This document shows positions 54,470-62,853 of a stretch of DNA of 64,000 nucleotides, piece by piece (positions within the stretch are counted from its first letter, which is position 1; every line of letters starts with the position of its first letter). Both the position numbers and the translations under genes were made by a program. Location: assembly GCA_050953005.1 (NCBI GenBank), contig JBMNLV010000004.1:124001-188000 (forward strand). The letters run 5' to 3'. Below the pieces are notes generated by a model that saw only the letters and a program-made list of their open reading frames with translations, searched no databases and was not told where the DNA came from. This DNA is from UBA6115 sp050953005 (GTDB taxonomy: Bacteria > Bacillota > Clostridia > Christensenellales > Aristaeellaceae).

Positions 54470-56854
54470 TTACGCCTCCTGTTTGATGATGAATATCTCA
54501 TTTATCCACGCACCGCCAAATTCCTTTTGAGCTTCCCATTTTAACTCCAGCTTGCCGTCCTTATATGAGTCCTTGGGCAATGAATAAATGTAGGTCGGAT
54601 CAAAGTGGTCTCTTTGCTCAATCATTTCATGAACAACATGTCCATTTCCAAGTGTCAGTTTAATATGATTGGATCGTCCCGGCTGCAGATAAGTGGTCTT
54701 CAGTTGATAAGTCGATCTGGGATCAAGCTCCGGAACACGCACAATCAAAGGCGTACTATAGTAAGTAGCCGCCTGCATAAACCATTCCTTAGCAAGAGGC
54801 ACTTCCTTATACGTGCCTGTATCTAAATGAGCGGCATTAACGGCAAATCCACACATGTCAATGTGCGCTGATTTCAGCATGCCAGGATCTTCTTGCCATG
54901 TTTTCTCGAAGTGAATATATGGTAAACTCTCATAACTCCCTAAGTTTATGTAGATTCCGCCTTCCCCCGGGTTAGTTCTGTTAATCAGACACTTGATGGC
55001 TTCAAGCTTATCATTTTCGTTTGCTAATTTCCTGATTTTCTTAAAGCTTGTTACCAGATACTGCTGATTGTTCAAAGGAAAATCAATCATGTCCAGATAA
55101 GCCCCTCGTCTAAAATGCTGACCATCATGATGATGAGTTGTCAACTTGATGCCGCACAGTTTTCGCAACTCATCAGCCAGCTTGAGTTGCTTGTCTCTTA
55201 ACGCTTTATCCCATGGCAAGTTGATGCCTTGATACAAGATAGATGAGGCTTCACGCATCGCTGTGTCTGCACCAAGATGAGGAGCCTCCTTTAGAATTCC
55301 CAATGCCTGAGCTTCTATACTATCATCATAGATTTGTTTGTATTTCACATAATAGTCGCTTGTAGCTCTTAACAATCCCATCAGAAAACGATAATTCTTC
55401 TTGACTTGGTCTGAGACAACACTTTCAAGATAAACCCATTTCCCATAGGTTTCATCTACGACAACATTCTCTGCAATTGGTTTTTTAACACTCCAGTTCT
55501 CCTCAAGCGCAAAAAATGCCTGTATCAACTCGTCTTCAAGAGAAGGGTCTATGAAAAATCTCACATATTCCCTAAGTGTAACATCAACTTCCTGTTTGTC
55601 ATTCCAATCCTGCTGACTCCAGACAAATTTATTAACATCATCATGAATGCCCTCTGAATAGGTCAATGAGCCAATGGTATATGGAGCATGTAAATTATGG
55701 ATGTGTTTCATGGCTTTTGGACGAGTATTGTTAACTTCCCGTCCTTCAAATATCTGGAAAGCACGATCCCAATCCGGTACGGCAAATTGGGACCGAAGGG
55801 AATGAGTTATATCAGGGTAATGCCGAATTCTGTTCTTGTATTTCTCTGGTAAGATTTCATGGAATTCGTTAATAGTATCACGCATCCAAGGAGCAAAACA
55901 CACACCATAAAGCCAGTTCGGCTCTTTTTTTAATTCCGTATAGAAATCTTCATACCAACTGCCTGAAGGCGCAAACACCTGCGGAGCAATCCATACAGTC
56001 GCATTTGGATGATACTTGTGCAATGCTGCTGCGCTTTCCTCCGCTATGATAAAAAACAGCTCCGGCTCCAGTTCTCCAGGGTCGCCGGCAGGAATCAGAA
56101 CAGCATCAAGATAAGGAATGGAAGCGAACACTTTCTCACGTTCCTGTAGCTCCTTTTCCCTTGTGCTTGACGTGGTGTAGTCTATGCCCATATTAGGATA
56201 CCACATCCAGACATCCATTCCGTAACTGTGGATGATTCGCGAAAGATCAATCATCATTTTAAACGGATCTACTTGAAATACCCTTGAGAATAGCATATCG
56301 TCAGTCCGTGGAGGCAAGATTTCAATCGCATTGTTTCCAAAAAGCGCTAAATCGCGAATATAACGATCAAACTCCTTCTGAGTCCAGCACGGACAGGTGT
56401 TTTGCTTGTCGCGGTAGGCCAATTGCTGCCCCCTCAACATGTAGACCGGCGAGTCTGTAAAAGCTGTTTGTGCGCTGTCCATCTGGATTGATTGATCGCT
56501 CAGGTGTAAAATCCGCAGCAATTTCCCCATTCCGAAAAACATCCCACGGTCATCGTTGCCAATGACAAAAACAGAACGTTTGACTCCGCTTTCAGGAACA
56601 ATGATAATAGAAAAACCTTCTTTCCCGGGTTTTATCATTTTCTCAAAGCGATCCATGTACAGACCCAACGAGGCAAAGGTTTCTACTGTGCAAAATACTA
56701 CACTGCTCTCACCTGTCAGGTAAACCGGGGATAGCTTCAGCTGTAAGCCTGTCCTGATTTTAATTTCTTCACAGAAGACCTCTGCAGTGCGCGAAGGGAG
56801 ATCTCCTTTGTTCAGTGATACAACCAAAGGAAACCAAGGCAACCAGTTTTTCAT
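54470..56854 (-). CDS. Glycosidase-like protein with GH67/GH20-type N-terminal domain, paralogue 2
   Basis: A 794-residue protein, no signal peptide. Residues 1-125 resemble the small alpha/beta domain before the barrel in alpha-glucuronidases (GH67) and hexosaminidases (GH20), ending FVIGNDDRGMFFGMGKLLR. Then comes a TIM-barrel-like region: RGQQLAYRDKQNTCP, FGNNAIEILPPRTDD, MDVWMWYPNMG, IPAGDPGELEP and SLTYSEGIHDDVNKF. The acidic GDPGELEP and YSEGIHDD segments are the best catalytic-site candidates. The C-terminal part includes TTHHHDGQHFRRGAYLDM and ends with a beta-rich domain. I cannot give it a CAZy family. The start lies 3 bases after the stop of its paralogue, so both are made together. 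Confidence 0.6.
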   Translation of the reverse strand: MKNWLPWFPLVVSLNKGDLPSRTAEVFCEEIKIRTGLQLKLSPVYLTGESSVVFCTVETFASLGLYMDRFEKMIKPGKEGFSIIIVPESGVKRSVFVIGNDDRGMFFGMGKLLRILHLSDQSIQMDSAQTAFTDSPVYMLRGQQLAYRDKQNTCPCWTQKEFDRYIRDLALFGNNAIEILPPRTDDMLFSRVFQVDPFKMMIDLSRIIHSYGMDVWMWYPNMGIDYTTSSTREKELQEREKVFASIPYLDAVLIPAGDPGELEPELFFIIAEESAAALHKYHPNATVWIAPQVFAPSGSWYEDFYTELKKEPNWLYGVCFAPWMRDTINEFHEILPEKYKNRIRHYPDITHSLRSQFAVPDWDRAFQIFEGREVNNTRPKAMKHIHNLHAPYTIGSLTYSEGIHDDVNKFVWSQQDWNDKQEVDVTLREYVRFFIDPSLEDELIQAFFALEENWSVKKPIAENVVVDETYGKWVYLESVVSDQVKKNYRFLMGLLRATSDYYVKYKQIYDDSIEAQALGILKEAPHLGADTAMREASSILYQGINLPWDKALRDKQLKLADELRKLCGIKLTTHHHDGQHFRRGAYLDMIDFPLNNQQYLVTSFKKIRKLANENDKLEAIKCLINRTNPGEGGIYINLGSYESLPYIHFEKTWQEDPGMLKSAHIDMCGFAVNAAHLDTGTYKEVPLAKEWFMQAATYYSTPLIVRVPELDPRSTYQLKTTYLQPGRSNHIKLTLGNGHVVHEMIEQRDHFDPTYIYSLPKDSYKDGKLELKWEAQKEFGGAWINEIFIIKQEA

Positions 56855-56857
56855 TGT

Positions 56858-59254
56858 TTATCCCTCCACTTTAACAAGCATGACTTCACTGACTGATACG
56901 CGATCCAATGTTCCCCATTTCTGCCAGACCAAATCTAAAACCCCATCGGAAATCAGTCCATGATCAAACTCATATTCAAACACCGGGTACTCACAATCTT
57001 TCCCAACTTGAATAACATCATGAATTAAATGCCCGTTTGCTATTAGTTTAATTTGGAATTCTTCGGGGCGATGTGTCAATAAAGCATCTGGATAGGTAAT
57101 TCTCAGCTTATATAGAGAATCGGAGTCCAACCCTTCAAAGCGTACTTTCAGCGGTGTTCCATACAGTACCCTTGCTCTTTTTATCCAATTCATAGAAATA
57201 GGATATTCTCCATGCCATCCGCGATTATGATGAAAAACCATCATTAATCCATAGGGATCACTATTAATGACAGGCGAGCGTAGAAAACCCGGATCGTTTT
57301 CCCAGGCAACAGATGATTTCACATAACGGTCAAAGTCATTAAGATCACCTAAACAAGCATAAATTCCACCGGTTCCGGGATTCGTTCGATTAACAATCCA
57401 ATCGATATATTTCATTTTTTCATGATTCGTTTTCAATTCCAGTACGCGCCTAAAATGCTCTGTCAGAAATTGGTGATCATTCAGTGGCATATTGGCAACA
57501 TCAAGATACGCCCCCCTGATCCACTTTTGCCCAAGGTGATTTAAAGTATTCAACTGGATTCGACAATGCGGGGTGTTATTAAGCTCGTCTGCCAATCGTT
57601 GCATCTCATGCATTAAGTCTTCACAGGACGGCTCGGAAAAAGTACGGTTCAACACTCCCCAAGCTTCATGAATGCTTTTGTCAGGGTCCGATTCATCTGC
57701 TCTTGCTAATACTTCGTACGCCTCATCTTCAAGAGCTTTATCAGCAATCGACCTGTGTTTTGCATAATAGTCTGTTAAGGCTCGTAAATACCCCATTTTA
57801 AAGCGATAATTGTTTTGTATCTGGGCGGGTGCACAGTTAAACAGCTCGGTAAAATTTTTGTAGACTTCATCAATTCCTTGATTTTCTTTAGCATAACCAA
57901 CCCAGTTTTCTTCAAAACGCAAGAACAAGGGCACCAGGCTATCAACATAATCAGGGCTGATAAATAAGCGCGTATAATCTCTCAGCGTTTCCTCAACCGG
58001 GAAATCAAAGATAAAATCCTGATCCCCCCAAATCATTTTGTTGATGTCATCGTGAATGCCTTCGCTGTAGGTAATTGATCCTATCGTATATTTCGCATGG
58101 TAATTATGAATGGCTTTCATTGCCTTCGGACGTGCATTGTAGCTTTCACGTCCGTTAAGAAGTGCAAACGGCAAATCCCAGCCAGGCACTTCAAATTGAG
58201 AAGAGCTGTTATGGGTAATGTCCGGATAATGTCGGATTCTGTTTTTATACTTAGCTGGGACCGCTTCATGAAACTGTTGAATTGTTTCATACATCCAGGG
58301 CGCATAACAAACTCCATACAGCCATTCAGGTTCCTTTGATAGTTCCTGATAAAATTCCTCATGCCACCCAACACGAGGAGCAAACACCTGTGGCGCAATC
58401 CATACTTTTGCGTTTGGGTGATAGCGATGCAATATTCTAGAACTTTCCTCCGCTACAGGAAAGAGTTCTTTTGGCTCCAATTCACCAGGGTCTCCCGCGG
58501 GAATCAGGACAGCATCAATATAAGGAACTTTGGAATAAATCTCTTCCCTTTCCATCATTTCTTTTTCACGTGTCACAGGATTGCTATAATCTTCTCCCAT
58601 GTTTGGATACCACACCCAAACATCCATTCCATACCCATGGATGAGTCTGGACAACTCAACCATCATTTCCAATGGGTCTTTCTTGAATTTAGGTGAATAG
58701 AGTCGGTCATCAGAGCGAGGGGGCAGGATTTCAATTGCATTGGTACCAAAAAAAGCAAGGTCACGGATATACCGATCAAAGTCATCCAAATCCCATCCGG
58801 GACAGGTGTTTTGCTTATCTCGGTATGCCAGTTGGTGTCCCCTTAAAGGAGATGACGGTGTTATTGAAATATTAACAAGCTCATCCGTGATTTCCGCATA
58901 TCCGGGTTTCAACGCTGTTTTTCGCAACACCCTGGCCATGCCATACAAGCAACCTCTTGCGTCCCGGCCTGCAATAAAGACTCTATTTTTCTTGCGAACA
59001 ATCCGATAGCCTTCTGGTCCTGGAACCTCCAGAGTCGCGATGGCCTCTTTCTCTTTCGGGAATTCTCTTATCAAATCCTCATCAATTCCGATAATGAAAA
59101 TACAATCATACTCCTGAAACTGCTGTGAATTCACGCCTAACTCTATTTCCAATCCGCTTCTGGCTGTGAGTTCCTCATAGAATATTTCCGAAGTACGCCT
59201 GACCAAATCGTTTGTCTTACCAACTTGGCAAATACCGATTTTTTTTAGCTCCAA
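56858..59254 (-). CDS. Glycosidase-like protein with GH67/GH20-type N-terminal domain, paralogue 1
   Basis: A 798-residue protein sharing its whole architecture with the downstream neighbour: FIAGRDARGCLYGMARVLR, RGHQLAYRDKQNTCP, FGTNAIEILPPRSDD, MDVWVWYPNMG, IPAGDPGELEP and SITYSEGIHDDINKM. The strict conservation of these blocks against divergence elsewhere marks the probable active site. It is cytoplasmic, so it should act on short imported glycosides. Tandem paralogues of this size suggest two linkage or residue types in one substrate, or a heteromer. It follows the binding protein after a strong hairpin. Confidence 0.6.
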   Translation of the reverse strand: MELKKIGICQVGKTNDLVRRTSEIFYEELTARSGLEIELGVNSQQFQEYDCIFIIGIDEDLIREFPKEKEAIATLEVPGPEGYRIVRKKNRVFIAGRDARGCLYGMARVLRKTALKPGYAEITDELVNISITPSSPLRGHQLAYRDKQNTCPGWDLDDFDRYIRDLAFFGTNAIEILPPRSDDRLYSPKFKKDPLEMMVELSRLIHGYGMDVWVWYPNMGEDYSNPVTREKEMMEREEIYSKVPYIDAVLIPAGDPGELEPKELFPVAEESSRILHRYHPNAKVWIAPQVFAPRVGWHEEFYQELSKEPEWLYGVCYAPWMYETIQQFHEAVPAKYKNRIRHYPDITHNSSSQFEVPGWDLPFALLNGRESYNARPKAMKAIHNYHAKYTIGSITYSEGIHDDINKMIWGDQDFIFDFPVEETLRDYTRLFISPDYVDSLVPLFLRFEENWVGYAKENQGIDEVYKNFTELFNCAPAQIQNNYRFKMGYLRALTDYYAKHRSIADKALEDEAYEVLARADESDPDKSIHEAWGVLNRTFSEPSCEDLMHEMQRLADELNNTPHCRIQLNTLNHLGQKWIRGAYLDVANMPLNDHQFLTEHFRRVLELKTNHEKMKYIDWIVNRTNPGTGGIYACLGDLNDFDRYVKSSVAWENDPGFLRSPVINSDPYGLMMVFHHNRGWHGEYPISMNWIKRARVLYGTPLKVRFEGLDSDSLYKLRITYPDALLTHRPEEFQIKLIANGHLIHDVIQVGKDCEYPVFEYEFDHGLISDGVLDLVWQKWGTLDRVSVSEVMLVKVEG

Positions 59255-59318
59255 TACAAATCCCTCCTTCCCGGTGCGCGGTCAAGGACTTATGTGTTGT
59301 GTATTGCCGATAGGATTA

Positions 59319-59357
59319 GGCCGCGCGGGAGAGACATGGGCTGTTTCCCGCGCGGCC
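59319..59357 (-). terminator. Very strong hairpin after the binding-protein gene
   Basis: A perfect 12-bp stem, GGCCGCGCGGGA with TCCCGCGCGGCC, and a 15-base loop, 13 bases beyond the binding-protein stop on the minus strand. There is no U-run, so it is more likely a 3'-end stabiliser or processing site that sets binding protein above glycosidase expression. GC content is far above its surroundings. Confidence 0.7.
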
Positions 59358-59370
59358 AGGACACTAACGA

Positions 59371-60951
59371 TTACTTGACGCGTGCATAAGCTGTATTGAA
59401 GATTTCCTCAAGTTCCTCACTGCCTTGCTTCTTCAACAACTCAACCAGTTGTGGCCACTCACTCATGGGTCTTTTGCCTGTAATGAATTTGTCAATCTCT
59501 TGGTCAAACACGTTGCTCAGGTTCATTTCAAGTTCCACTATCCGGTCAGTTTCATCCGCGTTGAACGGAGGCCAGTTCGGCAAATACTGTATAAGCCCTT
59601 CAGCAGTATACTTGTCCAATTCCACTCCCATCTCAATAAACATGGGATCTGTGATTTGCGTATAAGTATACTCATCAATATAGCGTCCCATACCATGCAG
59701 ACCTACACCCAAATAACCTTGGATTCCCATGAAATGGTCTTTGGCTGTCTTAGTGGCTTCAACAATAAAGTCCTTGATTATTGGCTTTCCATCAATAATG
59801 TCGTAGTCAACCCCTTCCTTCCCGAAGTTGCTCAACATCATTCCTTCTTCAGAATACAACCAGTCAATAACTCTCATAATTTTATCAGCGTTTGGTGACT
59901 TAGCGCTAATGACCAGATGCGTTCCCCAATCCCGCTCGTATCGCAGGGCGCGAGTTTCGCCAAGTTTGTTCTTAAGGGGTGGCAACATGCCGAAACGATA
60001 ACTCTTGTTAATCTCACGCAGGGCTGGATTAAAGACACGAGCAGAATGCGAGTTGTTGTCATAATGGAAGAACAGTTTATTGTTAGATAGTTTTTCAAAT
60101 GTAATCGCTTGTGTTGTTGCTGCATAGTCAGGATCAAGCAAACCGTCTTTGTAGGCATTTGCGAGGAATTCAACGATGATTGTAAAATTCTCATCCGTTG
60201 GTCCGTACAAATATTTGTCAAGCCTGGGCTCGTAATACATTCCCCTTGACTTATTGAACGTTGGGAATCCGCCAGTTCCCATCGGATAAGCTAATTGCCC
60301 AATCAAATAGTTTGTCCCGTTACTTGCTTGGCGCTGACTAAAAGCGTACATTTCCGGATGCTTTTCTTTGATTTTTAACATCGCATCATACAGCTCATCC
60401 CATGTGGTCGGCACAGGAATGTTCTGTTCTTCTAGTAAATCCATGCGAATTACGCCTGCCGGCGCAACAGCAATACGACTCTTCTCTAGCACACGGAAAG
60501 AGTACATTTTCCCGTCAACTCTGAACTTATTGTTCTCAATATTCCGGTCAGGTGCCGTAACCAGCGCATAATAATTGGGCATGAGATCAATGTGCTCATC
60601 CAACACATAGAACATGCCCATTGAGCCATATTTGGCAACTTCTGCATTTGATAGGCGATCCATCACCTCCGGCATGGTATTGGATGCTAATACCGTAGCC
60701 CGCTTAGTATCATAGTCTGCCTCAGGGATTGGTTGCAAATGAATAGTGACATTGAGTTCTTCTTTCAAGTACTTGATAATAGGCGCATCAATCGCCATAG
60801 TCTGCTGGCTTGTTTCAGGCCTCATCCAAGTGAATTCAAGGCCTTCAGGAAAGTACGGTTTTTCAGCGACAGGAGTCTCAGCCGTGGAATGTCCACATAG
60901 TCCGATCAATAAAAACAGCGTCAGGGTCAGGGAAATTAGTTTCTTAGTCAT
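59371..60951 (-). CDS. Extracellular solute-binding protein, LplA-like (last operon)
   Basis: A 526-residue secreted protein. Signal peptide MTKKLISLTLTLFLLIGLCG ends near STAET; a Cys at residue 19 lies in LIGLCGHS, which could serve as a lipobox, so it may be a lipoprotein. The mature part starts with FPEGLEFTWMRPE and has EVMDRLSNAEVAKYGSMGMF. It binds the oligosaccharide and hands it to the LplBC permeases upstream. It differs clearly from the locus A/B and LacI-cluster proteins, so a different ligand is expected. Confidence 0.88.
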   Translation of the reverse strand: MTKKLISLTLTLFLLIGLCGHSTAETPVAEKPYFPEGLEFTWMRPETSQQTMAIDAPIIKYLKEELNVTIHLQPIPEADYDTKRATVLASNTMPEVMDRLSNAEVAKYGSMGMFYVLDEHIDLMPNYYALVTAPDRNIENNKFRVDGKMYSFRVLEKSRIAVAPAGVIRMDLLEEQNIPVPTTWDELYDAMLKIKEKHPEMYAFSQRQASNGTNYLIGQLAYPMGTGGFPTFNKSRGMYYEPRLDKYLYGPTDENFTIIVEFLANAYKDGLLDPDYAATTQAITFEKLSNNKLFFHYDNNSHSARVFNPALREINKSYRFGMLPPLKNKLGETRALRYERDWGTHLVISAKSPNADKIMRVIDWLYSEEGMMLSNFGKEGVDYDIIDGKPIIKDFIVEATKTAKDHFMGIQGYLGVGLHGMGRYIDEYTYTQITDPMFIEMGVELDKYTAEGLIQYLPNWPPFNADETDRIVELEMNLSNVFDQEIDKFITGKRPMSEWPQLVELLKKQGSEELEEIFNTAYARVK

Positions 60952-60999
60952 GCCTCTTCTCCTTTCTATTTCTAAAGGGCTTTGCCCTATAGATTCAAT

Positions 61000-61875
61000 T
61001 CAACCTTTAACGGAACCAATCATAACGCCTTTAACAAAATACTTTTGAACAAAAGGATACACAGTAAGAATTGGAAGAATAGTTATAAAAACTACTGCAT
61101 ATTTGATGTTTTGACCCATAACTCCACTATCCGATGCAACGGATCCGGCCGAATAAACCCCCGCATCGGCTCCAATAACTATATTTCTCAGTATTAACTG
61201 CATAGGATACTTCGTTCTGTCATCAAGGTAAATCAAAGGCTGAAGGTAACTATTCCAATGCCATACGGCGTAGAATAAAAGCATGGTTGCCATCACTGCT
61301 TTAGACAAGGGAAGTATCACACGGATAAATATAGCCAAGTCGTTCGCTCCGTCAATATATGCTGACTCATACATCTCTTCCGGAATATCTTGGAAGAAGG
61401 TTCGCATAATAATCATGTACCATACATTAATTGCAGGAGGCAGAATAATAGCCCAAATTGTATTCCTGATTCCCAGGGAGTTTACAACTAAAAAATTCGA
61501 AACAAGTCCGGCATCAAAGAACATTGTAAACGCTATGAAAAAAGTAAAGAATCCTCTTCCGTATAAGCGCTTTCGTGATAAGGGAAATGCACATATGGCA
61601 GTCATGACCAGATTCACCAAAGTGCCGAAGAAAGTGTATTTGATCGTGTTTAAATAGGATGAGGGGATATATTTGTCGGTGAGTATATAGCTGTAGGCAG
61701 TAAAATTGATGCCCTTGGGCAGAATTGTTACCTCACCACGAAGAACAGCATAACCATTGCTGATTGAAACAATAATCATATGATACAGTGGATAGATAAT
61801 TATCAAACTGAAAATAATCAGCGCAACAATGATCGTTCCAGAAAAAAACCGATCTCCTCTTGTCATTCTTTTCAT
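61000..61875 (-). CDS. Carbohydrate ABC permease, LplC type (last operon)
   Basis: A 291-residue membrane protein with six helices; the EAA loop YESAYIDGANDLAIFIRVILP and the ending QKYFVKGVMIGSVKG identify it. It pairs with the permease encoded 12 bases upstream. Confidence 0.93.
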   Translation of the reverse strand: MKRMTRGDRFFSGTIIVALIIFSLIIIYPLYHMIIVSISNGYAVLRGEVTILPKGINFTAYSYILTDKYIPSSYLNTIKYTFFGTLVNLVMTAICAFPLSRKRLYGRGFFTFFIAFTMFFDAGLVSNFLVVNSLGIRNTIWAIILPPAINVWYMIIMRTFFQDIPEEMYESAYIDGANDLAIFIRVILPLSKAVMATMLLFYAVWHWNSYLQPLIYLDDRTKYPMQLILRNIVIGADAGVYSAGSVASDSGVMGQNIKYAVVFITILPILTVYPFVQKYFVKGVMIGSVKG

Positions 61876-61887
61876 ATTCTCACATCC

Positions 61888-62823
61888 TCACCACAAACTG
61901 GTATTACCGAGTTTTCTTGATGTCCTGTTAGCAACAATCACAAGAGTTAGAGCAATAACAGCTTGAAAGATACTGATCGCTGCGCCATAACTGTAATCTG
62001 CATTAAGAAGACCTCTTCTGTATACATATGTGGAAATAACATCAGCAGTTGAGTATGTTGCGCCATTATATAACAATAATATTTTTTCAAAACCTACAGT
62101 AATCAACCGTCCGACCGTTAAAAGGAATTGAATAGAAATGACGGGCGCAATAGAAGGTAAACTTATTTTCCATAGCTGTTTCCATCGGCTTGCTCCATCA
62201 ATTGAAGCCGCCTCATACAACTGCGGATCCACACCGGTTAAGGCTGCTAAATAAATAATTGATCCCCAACCGGAGAATTGCCATATTTCAGACATGATAT
62301 AGATTGGTCTGAACCATTCCGGTTGAACCATAAATGCAATCGGAGTTCCATTCATTGACTTGATCAGGTTGTTAATAGGTCCATCCATTGCCATCAAGTT
62401 AAAAATAAAGCCACACACAACCACGGTTGAAAGAAAATACGGCAAGTAAGTTACTGATTGGATAAACTTTTTAAGTCTTTTGGAGTTTAGATCATTAATC
62501 ATCAACGCTAAAATTATCGGAACAGGAAAATAGAACACCAACATGAGCAAATTCAACAAAACAGTATTCCTTAGCAGATTCCAAAAATACGGATCATTTA
62601 TAAATGCTTTAAAATAACGTAATCCAACCCACTCGCTTTTTGCCAATCCTAAGAAAGCGTTGTATTTCTTGAAGGCAATCACCAGCCAAAACATTGCAAA
62701 ATACTTAAAAAGGATAAAATAGGCCATTGGCGCTGCCAACAACAAATAGAGATGACGACTTTCATAAAGCCGTTTAAGTACTCGGTTTGACTGTTTGTAT
62801 GCTCTTTCTCTGCTTACACTCAC
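61888..62823 (-). CDS. Sugar ABC permease, LplB type (last operon)
   Basis: A 311-residue membrane protein with six helices, EAA loop YEAASIDGASRWKQLWKISLP and the ending SRKLGNTSLW. It lies between the MFS gene (30-base gap) and the LplC-type permease. As in the other blocks, no ATPase gene is present. Confidence 0.93.
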   Translation of the reverse strand: MSVSRERAYKQSNRVLKRLYESRHLYLLLAAPMAYFILFKYFAMFWLVIAFKKYNAFLGLAKSEWVGLRYFKAFINDPYFWNLLRNTVLLNLLMLVFYFPVPIILALMINDLNSKRLKKFIQSVTYLPYFLSTVVVCGFIFNLMAMDGPINNLIKSMNGTPIAFMVQPEWFRPIYIMSEIWQFSGWGSIIYLAALTGVDPQLYEAASIDGASRWKQLWKISLPSIAPVISIQFLLTVGRLITVGFEKILLLYNGATYSTADVISTYVYRRGLLNADYSYGAAISIFQAVIALTLVIVANRTSRKLGNTSLW

Positions 62824-62853
62824 GGTTTAACCCACCCTTCTAATAAAGAATGC

